From JALHTV01 sp049510055 (GTDB taxonomy: Bacteria > Planctomycetota > Phycisphaerae > SM23-33), in NCBI GenBank assembly GCA_049510055.1, contig JBEKZI010000038.1, positions 1 to 17,441 of the forward strand: a stretch of 17,441 bases of DNA. The letters are read 5' to 3'. Numbering within the stretch: the stretch's first letter is position 1; every line of letters begins with the position of its first letter. The translations under genes were made by a program, and so were the position numbers. Positions 1 to 6,248 of this stretch are shown piece after piece. The notes under the pieces were generated by a model. The model did not search any database, was not told the origin of the DNA, and was given only the letters and a program-made list of their open reading frames with translations.

Positions 1-1218
1 ATGATCTTCGACAGCGCCTACGACGACTACCGCGGCGTGGTCGCCTACGTCCGCGTGTTCGAGGGGCGCCTGGCCGTCGGCGACAAGGTGCGCCTGATGG
101 GCAGCGGCGGCGTCCACCAGATCGCCGAGATGGGCAAGCTGTGCCCTGCCCCCACGGCCGTCCAGGAGCTGGCGGCCGGGGAGGTAGGGTACCTCGTGGC
201 CAACATCCGCCGCATCGCCGACGTGCACGTGGGCGACACGATCACGCAGTTCGCCCACCCGGCCGCCGAGGCGCTGCCGGGCTACCGCCCGCCGCAGCAG
301 ATGGTCTTCTGCGACCTGTACCCAGGCCCCTCCACCCAGTTCCCGCAGCTTCGCGACGCCCTGGAGAAGCTCCAGCTCAACGACGCGGCCCTGACGTTCC
401 AGCCCATCAACTCCGAGGCCCTGGGCTTCGGCTTCCGCTGCGGCTTTTTGGGCATGCTGCATATGGAGATCGTGCAGGAGCGCCTGGAGCGCGAGCACGG
501 CGTGGAGGTGGTCCAGACGGCCCCGACGGTGCCCTATCAGGTGCTCAAGAGTGACGGCAAGGTAATCGAGGTGGACTCGGCCGGCGAGCTGCCCGAGCCG
601 AATTACATCGAGGAAATCCGCGAGCCCATCGTCCGCGTGGACCTGATCGTCCCGACCGAGTCACTGGGGGCGGTGATGCAATTGGCCGAGGAGCGCCGAG
701 CGGTCTATCAATCGCAAGAGCACCTCTCGGCCGACCGCGTGATTTTGGGCTACGAGTTCCCGCTGGCGGAGATCCTGTACGACTTCTACGACAAGCTCAA
801 AAGCGCCACGCGCGGCTACGGCACGATGGACTACGAGGTCACCGGCTTCCGCGCCAACGACCTGGTGAAGCTGGACATCCTGGTGAACAACAACAAGGTG
901 GACGCCCTGGCGGTGATCGTGCACCGCAGCAAGGCCGACGCCCGCGGCCGGTGGATTATCCAGCGGCTGCGGAAGGAGATTTCCCGGCACCTGTTCGAGA
1001 TTCCGCTCCAGGCGGCCATCGGCTCGCGCGTCATCGCCCGCGAGACCATCAAGGCCGTCGGCAAGAACGTCACGGCCAAATGCTACGGCGGCGACGTCAC
1101 GCGCAAGCGCAAGCTGCTGGAAAAACAAAAGGCCGGCAAGAAACGCATGAAGATGGTCGGCAACGTGGAAATTCCCCAAAAGGCGTTCCTGGCCGTGCTG
1201 GAAGCGGGGGAATCGTAA
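1..1218 (+). CDS. lepA: Elongation factor 4 (LepA), C-terminal two-thirds, cut by window edge
   Basis: This is the C-terminal 405 residues of LepA/EF4, a ribosome-bound translational GTPase of the EF-G type. The family is about 600 residues long, so roughly 195 are missing to the left. The first ATG in the window is an internal methionine of the FDSAYDDYRGVV segment that opens domain II. The G domain is not visible. What is seen: the beta-barrel domain II (about 1-90), the EF-G-like domains III and V (about 100-290; FGFRCGFLGMLHMEIVQERL is characteristic) and the LepA-specific C-terminal domain (about 300-405). That last domain carries ETIKAVGKNVTAKCYGGDVT and the basic RKRKLLEKQKAGKKRMK stretch that contacts the ribosome. 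TAA ends the gene at 1216-1218. The reading frame is intact and identification is very secure. Confidence 0.98.
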   Translation: MIFDSAYDDYRGVVAYVRVFEGRLAVGDKVRLMGSGGVHQIAEMGKLCPAPTAVQELAAGEVGYLVANIRRIADVHVGDTITQFAHPAAEALPGYRPPQQMVFCDLYPGPSTQFPQLRDALEKLQLNDAALTFQPINSEALGFGFRCGFLGMLHMEIVQERLEREHGVEVVQTAPTVPYQVLKSDGKVIEVDSAGELPEPNYIEEIREPIVRVDLIVPTESLGAVMQLAEERRAVYQSQEHLSADRVILGYEFPLAEILYDFYDKLKSATRGYGTMDYEVTGFRANDLVKLDILVNNNKVDALAVIVHRSKADARGRWIIQRLRKEISRHLFEIPLQAAIGSRVIARETIKAVGKNVTAKCYGGDVTRKRKLLEKQKAGKKRMKMVGNVEIPQKAFLAVLEAGES

Positions 1219-1237
1219 AGAAAGTTCGGAGGTCGTA

Positions 1238-1265
1238 GTTCGGCTTGTGGTGAGCGAAGTCGAAC
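1238..1265. repeat. Imperfect palindrome (hairpin) downstream of lepA
   Basis: The arms GTTCGGCTT (1238-1246) and AAGTCGAAC (1257-1265) pair at 8 of 9 positions plus one G.U, around a 10-base loop. It sits 20 bases after the lepA stop, between two convergent genes. There is no T-run on either strand, so it is not a classical intrinsic terminator. It could still protect the 3' end or be a member of a dispersed palindromic repeat family. Confidence 0.55.
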
Positions 1266-1288
1266 CAAGGTCGAAGTGCGAACGACAG

Positions 1289-1316
1289 GGGACCAGGGAT
1301 TAGGGATCAGGGACCA
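1289..1316 (+). repeat. Four imperfect GGGAYYA heptads with G-quadruplex spacing
   Basis: Four 7-base units stand head to tail: GGGACCA, GGGATTA, GGGATCA, GGGACCA. They give four runs of at least three G separated by 4-base loops, which meets the usual G3+N1-7 quadruplex rule on the plus strand. The array lies between the convergent ends of lepA and the minus-strand gene that stops at 1320. A function in termination or genome plasticity is speculation. Confidence 0.7.
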
Positions 1317-1319
1317 GGT

Positions 1320-1859
1320 TCACAGTTCCAGCTTTTGTTGCGGCTCGGCCACTTCCAGGATTCGCCAGCCCGCCGGGCGCTTGACCCACTGCACGTCCCA
1401 GACGATGGCGGTGCTGCCCTCGCTGCCGAAGGAGATGATCGTGGCCGCGTGCATCGTAGCTCGGCCGCCGGGGTAAACTTCCACGGTCAGCCGCGTGAAG
1501 CCGACGTGCGTCACGCGGTACTTCTTCAGGAACGACCTGGCGATGGCCACCACGCCGGGCTTGTTGACGCCCAGGCCGCTGTAGCTGTCGTCCAAGTATG
1601 CCTCGGTGGCGGCGATGTCGCCGGTCTCGGCGTCGCAGGCGATTGCGTGCGCGGCCCCGATAAGCTGCTCGCGGTCCGTCACCACCAGCGTGGCCACCAG
1701 TAGGACGATGCCCGCCAATATCGGCGGCCCGGCCAGGGCGATCAGCCACCGCTGGCTGCGCGTCTCGTGCCAAATCACCAGCAGCACCAGCTCCGCGAAG
1801 GCCAGCGTGATGTAAACGTACAGCGGGTCTTCAAAGAACAATTGGCGAAGGCTATCCAT
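1320..1859 (-). CDS. Hypothetical two-helix membrane protein with possible NTF2/SnoaL-like C-terminal domain
   Basis: This 179-residue protein is not recognised as a named family. Two hydrophobic segments (about 14-30 and 38-60) should anchor it in the inner membrane. The rest (about 61-179) looks like a compact alpha+beta domain. DREQLIGAAHAIACDAETGDIAATEAYLDD, then alternating strands and a final WDVQWVKRPAGWRILEV, is the pattern of NTF2/SnoaL-like folds: two helices, then a curved sheet ending in a W-x-I/V strand. That fold call is inference. The start is ATG at 1857-1859, with no Shine-Dalgarno site visible. It begins 45 bases after the stop of the upstream cyclase gene on the same strand, so the two are probably co-transcribed. 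The stop is TGA at 1320-1322. Confidence 0.75.
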   Translation of the reverse strand: MDSLRQLFFEDPLYVYITLAFAELVLLVIWHETRSQRWLIALAGPPILAGIVLLVATLVVTDREQLIGAAHAIACDAETGDIAATEAYLDDSYSGLGVNKPGVVAIARSFLKKYRVTHVGFTRLTVEVYPGGRATMHAATIISFGSEGSTAIVWDVQWVKRPAGWRILEVAEPQQKLEL

Positions 1860-1904
1860 GGCCGACCATTCTAACCGCGCCCCGCGCAGCGTCCAGCCGC
1901 CCCG

Positions 1905-2576
1905 TTACTCCAGCGCGATCACACGCAGCGGGATGGCTTCCAGGCCCTCCACCGCCAGGGGCAGCGCACAGACCATCACGCGCGACTTGGTCAGCGCGGA
2001 TAAGTTCGTGAGGTTCTCGATCAGGCAGATGCCTTTGCTGAACAGCAGCGTGTGGTGGGCGTTGTTGGGCACATCCTGCGTCTCGATGCCGCCGGTGTCC
2101 ACGCCCATCAGCTTCATTCCCTCGGCCACCAACCACTCCAGGGCCTCGCGGGCGAAGCCGGGCGCCTGGCGATACTCGTCGGTGCCGTAGAATTTCGAGT
2201 AGCCGGTGTGGCACAAGACGATGTCGCCCTTCTTGACGCCGCCGGCCTTGAAGGCGGCCTGCTTGAGTTCCTCCAGCGTGATCTTGTGCTTCGGCGGCCG
2301 GCCGCGAAGATCGAGCACGACGGCCTCGCCGACGAGCCGCTCGGCGCCGATCTTGGCCAGGTCCTCGCCGTCCCGCAGGCAGTGGAAGGGCGTCTCGATG
2401 TGCGTGCCGACGTGGGCCGTGTACTTCAGGTTGCCCATCACGTACCACTGGCCGGCCTCGCGGTGAAGGCGGCTGTCGATCTTGTCGGCCCCCACCAGCT
2501 CGACCTCGAAAGGCCGGCGCTCCCGGCCCGGATGAATCACGTGCGATAACTCGACGACGTGGCGGTAGGACATCAT
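1905..2576 (-). CDS. Cyclase-family metal-dependent hydrolase (kynurenine formamidase-like)
   Basis: This 223-residue protein belongs to the cyclase/arylformamidase superfamily (Pfam Cyclase), which binds divalent metal and hydrolyses amides or lactones such as N-formylkynurenine. It opens with YRHVVELSHVIHPG, the usual first strand. It carries the signature H55-V-G-T-H59-I-E61-T-P-F-H65, where most members have D in place of E61. Later blocks GVKKGDIVLCHTGYS, MGVDTGGIETQD and AHHTLLFSKGICLIENLTNL are also typical, and the length matches the family. The frame is open upstream, but ATG at 2574-2576 is chosen because a strong AAAGGAG lies 7 bases before it and homology starts there. A second ATG follows directly. 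No kyn genes are nearby, so the substrate is unknown. Confidence 0.9.
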   Translation of the reverse strand: MMSYRHVVELSHVIHPGRERRPFEVELVGADKIDSRLHREAGQWYVMGNLKYTAHVGTHIETPFHCLRDGEDLAKIGAERLVGEAVVLDLRGRPPKHKITLEELKQAAFKAGGVKKGDIVLCHTGYSKFYGTDEYRQAPGFAREALEWLVAEGMKLMGVDTGGIETQDVPNNAHHTLLFSKGICLIENLTNLSALTKSRVMVCALPLAVEGLEAIPLRVIALE

Positions 2577-2583
2577 CCCAAGA

Positions 2584-2590
2584 CTCCTTT
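2584..2590 (-). promoter_or_regulatory. Ribosome binding site of the cyclase-family gene
   Basis: On the minus strand AAAGGAG sits 7 bases before the ATG at 2574-2576. It is one of the few strong Shine-Dalgarno sites in this window. It decides between this start and a 60-codon upstream extension, which would read through non-homologous, repeat-rich sequence. Confidence 0.8.
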
Positions 2591-2673
2591 GCCGAATCCC
2601 GATTGGCTCGCAATACCTTCGCGCAAGCTCACGATGCGGCGCTGCATGATACATCCACCCGGCGGCAATTGAA

Positions 2674-2719
2674 ACCTGCCTGCGGCTCGACTGAGCTCGC
2701 CGAAGTCCGGTAGGCAGGT
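2674..2719. repeat. Nested palindrome in intergenic region
   Basis: The outer arms are ACCTGCC (2674-2680) and GGCAGGT (2713-2719). Inside are the perfect hairpin GCTC-GACT-GAGC (2685-2696) and the CGGC/GCCG pair at 2683-2686 and 2699-2702, which overlaps it as an alternative fold. No T-run follows. It could be a decayed dispersed repeat or a regulatory structure. Confidence 0.4.
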
Positions 2720-2787
2720 ATGTCTTGGCATTGCCGGGGGCTTGTGGGCCGCGCACTTGGCGCGCATACTACGGGCCGGGTTTTCCG

Positions 2788-2861
2788 GTAGGGTGGGCAA
2801 CTGGTTGCCCACGGAATCGAGGGTGGCTGGTATCCCGCGGGTAACGAGTTACCCGCCCTAC
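2788..2861. repeat. REP-like composite palindrome, copy 1
   Basis: Two perfect 9-bp stems with 2-base loops stand side by side: GTGGGCAAC/GTTGCCCAC (2793-2812, loop TG) and GCGGGTAAC/GTTACCCGC (2837-2856, loop GA). The outermost bases GTAGGG (2788-2793) and CCCTAC (2856-2861) are also complementary, so the whole 74 bases can fold as one cruciform. Its left half recurs at 3952-3979 and 4954-4979. This layout is what a REP/BIME-type dispersed element looks like. No transposase is visible nearby. Confidence 0.75.
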
Positions 2862-2886
2862 AAGGCTTACGAAATCGGGGCGAAAT

Positions 2887-3555
2887 ATGATTACCACGAC
2901 GCTGGTGGACCATGCGGTGCTGGGGCGCGTGAACCTCCGATGCCTGCCGGATGGCGGGAACCTGGAGACGTTGCTGCGGGAGCAGCAGGTCATCGGGGCG
3001 GCCGCCTGGGACGGCGATGAGAGTGACAGTGAGAAAACGTTCGTCGGCTCGCTGTGGTTTTATCGCGTGCCGATCCCGCAGTTGCTGAACAAGCACGCCC
3101 CGGCCTGGAGCGGCTACGGCCAGGAGGGGCCGGGCTTGGCGGCCCAGCGGGGGGCCCTGGCCGGCGCTAACATCAGCGGCCACGCCCTGGGCCTATCCTG
3201 CTTCCACGTGGGGCGGCTGCTGGCGGGTGGGGCGTTTGGCGAGCCGGACCCGCGTTACCTCGGCAAGGGCATCGGCACGCGGCTTCTGCTGGCCGCCATC
3301 GACCACGCCCGCCGGGGCGGCTACCGCGCGATCCTCGCCGGCGGCGGGCCGGACAACGTCCACAGCTTCAACCGCTGGGCGGGCATGATGCCGGCCAAGG
3401 TTTTCCTCCGCAATGGATTCACCGCCGTGGCCGCCACGCCCATTCCGCCGGCCGCGGGCGCCGGAGGTATCGAATGCCCGCCCTTTGTGTACGAGGAAAT
3501 GAACGCCAAGGGGCTGGTGAATGAACGGATTCAACACCTGATGAGGATGATGTAA
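2887..3555 (+). CDS. GNAT-like N-acetyltransferase
   Basis: The product is 222 residues. GNAT enzymes move an acetyl group from acetyl-CoA to an amine of a small molecule or protein. The CoA-binding motif A is seen as RYLGKGIGTRLLLAAIDHA (about 123-141), matching the Q/R-x-x-G-x-G/A consensus. It is followed by strand RAILAGG and a motif-B-like AKVFLRNGFTAV (about 170-181), where the aromatic-rich helix before a GF pair is usual. The N-terminal half, with FVGSLWFYRVPI, would be the substrate side and has an extra stretch around 65-105 that I do not recognise. The start ATG at 2887 lies 25 bases after the composite palindrome and has only a weak GGGGCG upstream. The substrate cannot be told from sequence. 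It is single-gene and divergent from the cyclase gene. Confidence 0.8.
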   Translation: MITTTLVDHAVLGRVNLRCLPDGGNLETLLREQQVIGAAAWDGDESDSEKTFVGSLWFYRVPIPQLLNKHAPAWSGYGQEGPGLAAQRGALAGANISGHALGLSCFHVGRLLAGGAFGEPDPRYLGKGIGTRLLLAAIDHARRGGYRAILAGGGPDNVHSFNRWAGMMPAKVFLRNGFTAVAATPIPPAAGAGGIECPPFVYEEMNAKGLVNERIQHLMRMM

Positions 3556-3626
3556 TAGACTCCTATGGGTGGTGAGTTACTTGTCCTGTGATCTGTTGGA
3601 TTGCCAGGTAGGAAGGGTTTCAACAT

Positions 3627-4043
3627 ATGACGGACATACTCAAGCCACTTCTCTATGGTCCTATTCCTCCTATTGTGCCTTGGAGCCATGGTGGCGGAGG
3701 GTGCTTCGCGGTGATAGTCGTCCTGCTCCTTTGTGGCGCGGTACTGTATTGCTTGTTCTGCGCCATCGTTGGGTTTGTGGTATACCCGATAGCGAATTGG
3801 ATTGGCCGTTCGGGGGCAAACAGACGATTACGTCGGCTTGGTGTGATTCTGTCCGCGGCAATTATTGTGCTTTTGATAGCGGTCCTATTACTGTGGTGCA
3901 TGCACAGACGAACAGAATCCCCGTCATCTGTACCTGACTCCACTCAAGTAAGTAGGATAGGCAACTTTGCTGCCCACGGAATTGTGGGTAGCGGACTGAC
4001 GTTCGGTCAGGGAGACAAGAAATGCAGACTGCGGACCTTCTAA
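3627..4043 (+). CDS. Hypothetical membrane protein with repeat-derived C-terminus
   Basis: This 138-residue protein is of unknown family. It has a short proline-rich N-terminus with a GGGG turn (22-25), then two hydrophobic segments (about 26-59 and 71-92). The second is followed by basic MHRRTES, so the C-terminus probably faces the cytoplasm. ATG 3627 has GGAAGGG 9 bases upstream. From about residue 108 onward the frame reads through a REP-like repeat copy (3947-3979) and the start region of the next gene. The last 30 residues may therefore be a secondary extension, after an original stop was lost or overwritten. The stop TAA (4041-4043) shares its last base with a possible ATG of the downstream gene. 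Base composition is clearly AT-richer than lepA or comM, which suggests transfer from elsewhere. Confidence 0.6.
   Translation: MTDILKPLLYGPIPPIVPWSHGGGGCFAVIVVLLLCGAVLYCLFCAIVGFVVYPIANWIGRSGANRRLRRLGVILSAAIIVLLIAVLLLWCMHRRTESPSSVPDSTQVSRIGNFAAHGIVGSGLTFGQGDKKCRLRTF
3947..3979 (+). repeat. REP-like repeat, copy 2 (inside a reading frame)
   Basis: The sequence AGTAAGTAGG, followed by a degraded version of the stem seen in copy 1 and then TGCCCACGG, aligns with copies 1 and 3. Its own stem has decayed. A different pairing CCCAC (3973-3977) with GTGGG (3984-3988) is possible. A further hairpin CTGAC-GTTCG-GTCAG (3996-4010) follows directly, just before the next gene's ribosome binding site. Confidence 0.65.
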
Positions 4044-4063
4044 TGCAGATTGTGGGCCTTCTG
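4022..4063 (+). repeat. 21-bp imperfect tandem duplication of a gene start
   Basis: Bases 4022-4042 and 4043-4063 match at 17 of 21 positions, and each half begins with ATGCAGA. The products are MQTADLL and MQIVGLL. The duplication doubles the start codon of the coiled-coil gene and places one copy inside the end of the preceding gene. Confidence 0.7.
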
Positions 4064-4945
4064 ATCATTGTCATTGCCATCTTGATAATCATATGGTGGG
4101 CCCGTTCTGATCGTCGCCGCAAGCGTTGGGTCGTCGCTGTCAGCTTCATGTTGTTTGCAGGCGTTGTTATTATGCTGCAGGATAGGATCGTTGAGATATC
4201 GTTGCCGAAAGGCTTCGGCACGATCAAAGCAGCAGCTCGGCAGGCTACGGCTGACGCGGAAGCTATCGCCAATTTGAAGAAACGAGTGGAAGATCAGAGC
4301 GCTACGGTCGATTCGGTTGCTAACAGCGCGCGAGAGGCACGCAAACTTGGCGATGAGTTGTCCGAGAGGATCAAGACTACCGACACCAAGCTAACCCAAG
4401 TTGATCAAGCAACTCGGAATGCTCAAGCTGCCCTTGAGAAGATGGAGCAAATAAGTGCTTTTGCCACCGTTCTCCTTGCTGCTCAGAATGATGACTGGCA
4501 AGCATTTAACCAACTCTTGAATTGGGTCGATGATCAGAACTTCCCCCTTCACGAAGTTGCGGCAAGCGGGTACGTTGCGATTTCATCGTCACATACGAGC
4601 TGGCTCGAGCCTGGGTATCTGAAGATGCAATGGGGCCCCGGCGTCGATCCATCACATTTGTCCCTCAGTGAATTGGGAAAGATCTATTCTTCCCACCGTC
4701 CGGTTTACCACGCCGACATTGTTCTCACTGTTTGGAACCGTTCTGACATCCCGAAAAAAGAGAGGATGGAATTCCTGGTTCAGGTCTTAAAGACAAGTAA
4801 TAGCGTGACTGCGAAATACTTCGCAGCGAAGCTGTTCGTCGAAGCCACAGACGACAAAGACTTGGAATTGAAACTCCACAAAGTGCCCTTCCGACTGGAG
4901 CCTCTGTTAGAGTGGTGGGAATCACACAAGAATAGTATTAAATGA
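4022..4945 (+). CDS. Hypothetical membrane-anchored coiled-coil protein
   Basis: This 307-residue protein is not a recognised family. It has two membrane helices at 8-27 and 36-52, separated by the basic loop RSDRRRKR. A coiled coil (about 70-145: alternating A/L/V heptads such as IANLKKRVEDQSATVDSVA) follows, then a C-terminal domain (146-307) with tryptophans and helices that resemble HEAT-like or alpha-solenoid packing. The layout suggests a membrane sensor or scaffold, but no catalytic motif is seen. The start is uncertain. ATG 4022 has GGAG 7 bases upstream. ATG 4043 overlaps the previous stop as TAATG, giving a product 7 residues shorter. The two starts arose from a 21-bp duplication. 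Composition is AT-rich (27 of 60 bases G/C at 4501-4560, against 40 of 60 at 5221-5280). Confidence 0.75.
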   Translation: MQTADLLMQIVGLLIIVIAILIIIWWARSDRRRKRWVVAVSFMLFAGVVIMLQDRIVEISLPKGFGTIKAAARQATADAEAIANLKKRVEDQSATVDSVANSAREARKLGDELSERIKTTDTKLTQVDQATRNAQAALEKMEQISAFATVLLAAQNDDWQAFNQLLNWVDDQNFPLHEVAASGYVAISSSHTSWLEPGYLKMQWGPGVDPSHLSLSELGKIYSSHRPVYHADIVLTVWNRSDIPKKERMEFLVQVLKTSNSVTAKYFAAKLFVEATDDKDLELKLHKVPFRLEPLLEWWESHKNSIK

Positions 4946-4948
4946 CGG

Positions 4949-4979
4949 AGTAAGTAGGGTGGACAACTTGTTGCCCACG
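4949..4979 (+). repeat. REP-like repeat, copy 3
   Basis: AGTAAGTAGG (4949-4958) is identical to the start of copy 2. It is followed by the stem GTGGACAAC/GTTGCCCAC (4959-4967 and 4970-4978, one mismatch, 2-base loop), which differs from copy 1 by one base in its left arm. It lies 3 bases after the coiled-coil gene's stop codon and 24 bases before the comM start. It is in direct orientation to copy 2, so the two bracket gene 4022-4945. Confidence 0.75.
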
Positions 4980-5003
4980 AGACCGGGAGGATCAGAGCAA
5001 TTC

Positions 5004-6248
5004 ATGAACGCTAGAGTCCATTCGTCGATTCTGCAAGGCATCGACGCGGTTGGTTGCGAGGTCGAGGCCGACGTGGCCGTCGGTGGCACAGGCGAGTTGA
5101 AGCTGGTGGGCCTGGCGGACGTGGCCGTCAAGGAGAGCGTCTCGCGCATCCAGGCGGCGCTTCGGAACAGCGGCTACCGCTGGCCCGGCCCGAAGGTCAC
5201 CATCAACCTCGCCCCGGCGGATGTGTGGAAGGATTCGGCCGCCTTCGACCTGCCCATCGCCCTGGCCGTGAGCATGGCCGGGCGGCTGTTCGAGTCCGAC
5301 AAGGTCAAGGACTACCTCATCATCGGCGAGCTGGCGCTGGACGGGCGCGTCCGCGCGGTCAAGGGGGCGCTCGCGACCGCGATGCTGGCGGCCGCCCAGG
5401 GCCGAAAAGGCGTGATCGTCCCGGCCGACAACGCCGCCGAGGCCGCGGTGGTGGAATCCCTGGACGTGGTCGCCGTGCGAAGCCTCACCGAGGCCGTCGG
5501 CTTCCTGACGGACCAATTGCCCCTGCCGCCGACCGTCGTGAACCTGGATGAGATTTTCCAGGTGGCCGGGCGGTACGACGTGGACTTCGCCGACGTTCGC
5601 GGCCAGGAGTCGGCCAAGCGCGCCATCACCGTCGCGGCCGCGGGGCACCACAACATTTTAATGATCGGCCCGCCCGGCAGCGGCAAGACCATGCTCGCCA
5701 AGCGCCTGCCGACCATCCTGCCGCCGCTGACGCCGGAGGAATCGCTGGAGACCACGCGAGTTTACTCCTCGCGCGGCCTGCTGGAGGCGGGCCAGGCGCT
5801 GCTGGCCGTTCGGCCGGTGCGCATGCCGCATCACTCCTCCAGCCCGGCGGCCCTGGTGGGCGGCGGCGTGATCCCCCAGCCCGGCGAGATCAGCCTGGCC
5901 CACCACGGCGTGCTGTTCCTGGACGAGTTCCCCGAGTTCCCCCGCACCACGCTGGAGATGATCCGCCAGCCGCTGGAGGACGGCCACGTGACCATCCCGC
6001 GCGTGCACAGCACGATGAAGTTCCCGGCCGTCATCATGCTGGTGGCCGCGATGAACCCCTGCCCCTGCGGCTACTACACCGATCCCCGCCGGCCGTGCAA
6101 GTGCAGCCCGCTGACCATCGAGCGATACCTCTCGCGGATTTCGGGGCCTTTGATCGACCGCATCGATATTCACATCGAGGTGCCGCCGGTGCCGTGGCGG
6201 CAGCTCCGCGGCCCTCCGACGCCGCCGGCCGGGCGACCGAGGGGCTGA
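5004..6248 (+). CDS. comM: ComM/YifB-like AAA+ ATPase, N-terminal part before a frameshift
   Basis: ComM (YifB, Mg-chelatase-like fold) is a hexameric AAA+ helicase that aids branch migration in natural transformation. The frame opens at 4959 inside a repeat, but ATG 5004 (MNARVHSSILQGIDAVGCEVE) matches the family start. A GGGAGG lies 13 bases upstream. Seen in order: the N-terminal ChlI/Lon-protease-like domain (about 1-190, with VKESVSRIQAALRNSGYRWP), Walker A GPPGSGKT (222-229), Walker B LFLDEF with D307/E308, and the cysteine cluster MNPCPCGYYTDPRRPCKCSP. After HIEVPPVPWRQLRG the frame leaves homology and stops at TGA 6246-6248. The missing C-terminus continues in another frame. As read, the product lacks the helical lid and is probably non-functional unless the indel is a sequencing error. 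Confidence 0.9.
   Translation: MNARVHSSILQGIDAVGCEVEADVAVGGTGELKLVGLADVAVKESVSRIQAALRNSGYRWPGPKVTINLAPADVWKDSAAFDLPIALAVSMAGRLFESDKVKDYLIIGELALDGRVRAVKGALATAMLAAAQGRKGVIVPADNAAEAAVVESLDVVAVRSLTEAVGFLTDQLPLPPTVVNLDEIFQVAGRYDVDFADVRGQESAKRAITVAAAGHHNILMIGPPGSGKTMLAKRLPTILPPLTPEESLETTRVYSSRGLLEAGQALLAVRPVRMPHHSSSPAALVGGGVIPQPGEISLAHHGVLFLDEFPEFPRTTLEMIRQPLEDGHVTIPRVHSTMKFPAVIMLVAAMNPCPCGYYTDPRRPCKCSPLTIERYLSRISGPLIDRIDIHIEVPPVPWRQLRGPPTPPAGRPRG

Larger units (their letters stand above)
2577..2886. other. Divergent intergenic region, rich in palindromes
   Basis: These 310 bases separate the minus-strand cyclase gene from the plus-strand GNAT gene, so both promoters should lie here, but I could not pick convincing -35/-10 pairs. 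The region holds the cyclase ribosome binding site (2584-2590), a long-armed palindrome (2674-2719) and a composite double hairpin (2788-2861). I see no coding sequence in it. Confidence 0.7.

Noticed and set aside
2577..2756. 60-codon N-terminal extension of the cyclase gene
   Set aside because: The extension reads through palindromic intergenic sequence with no homology, while ATG 2574-2576 has a strong ribosome binding site at the right distance.
4959..5003. Start of the comM frame at ATG 4959
   Set aside because: It would add 15 residues encoded by the REP-like repeat copy 3. Family homology begins exactly at ATG 5004.
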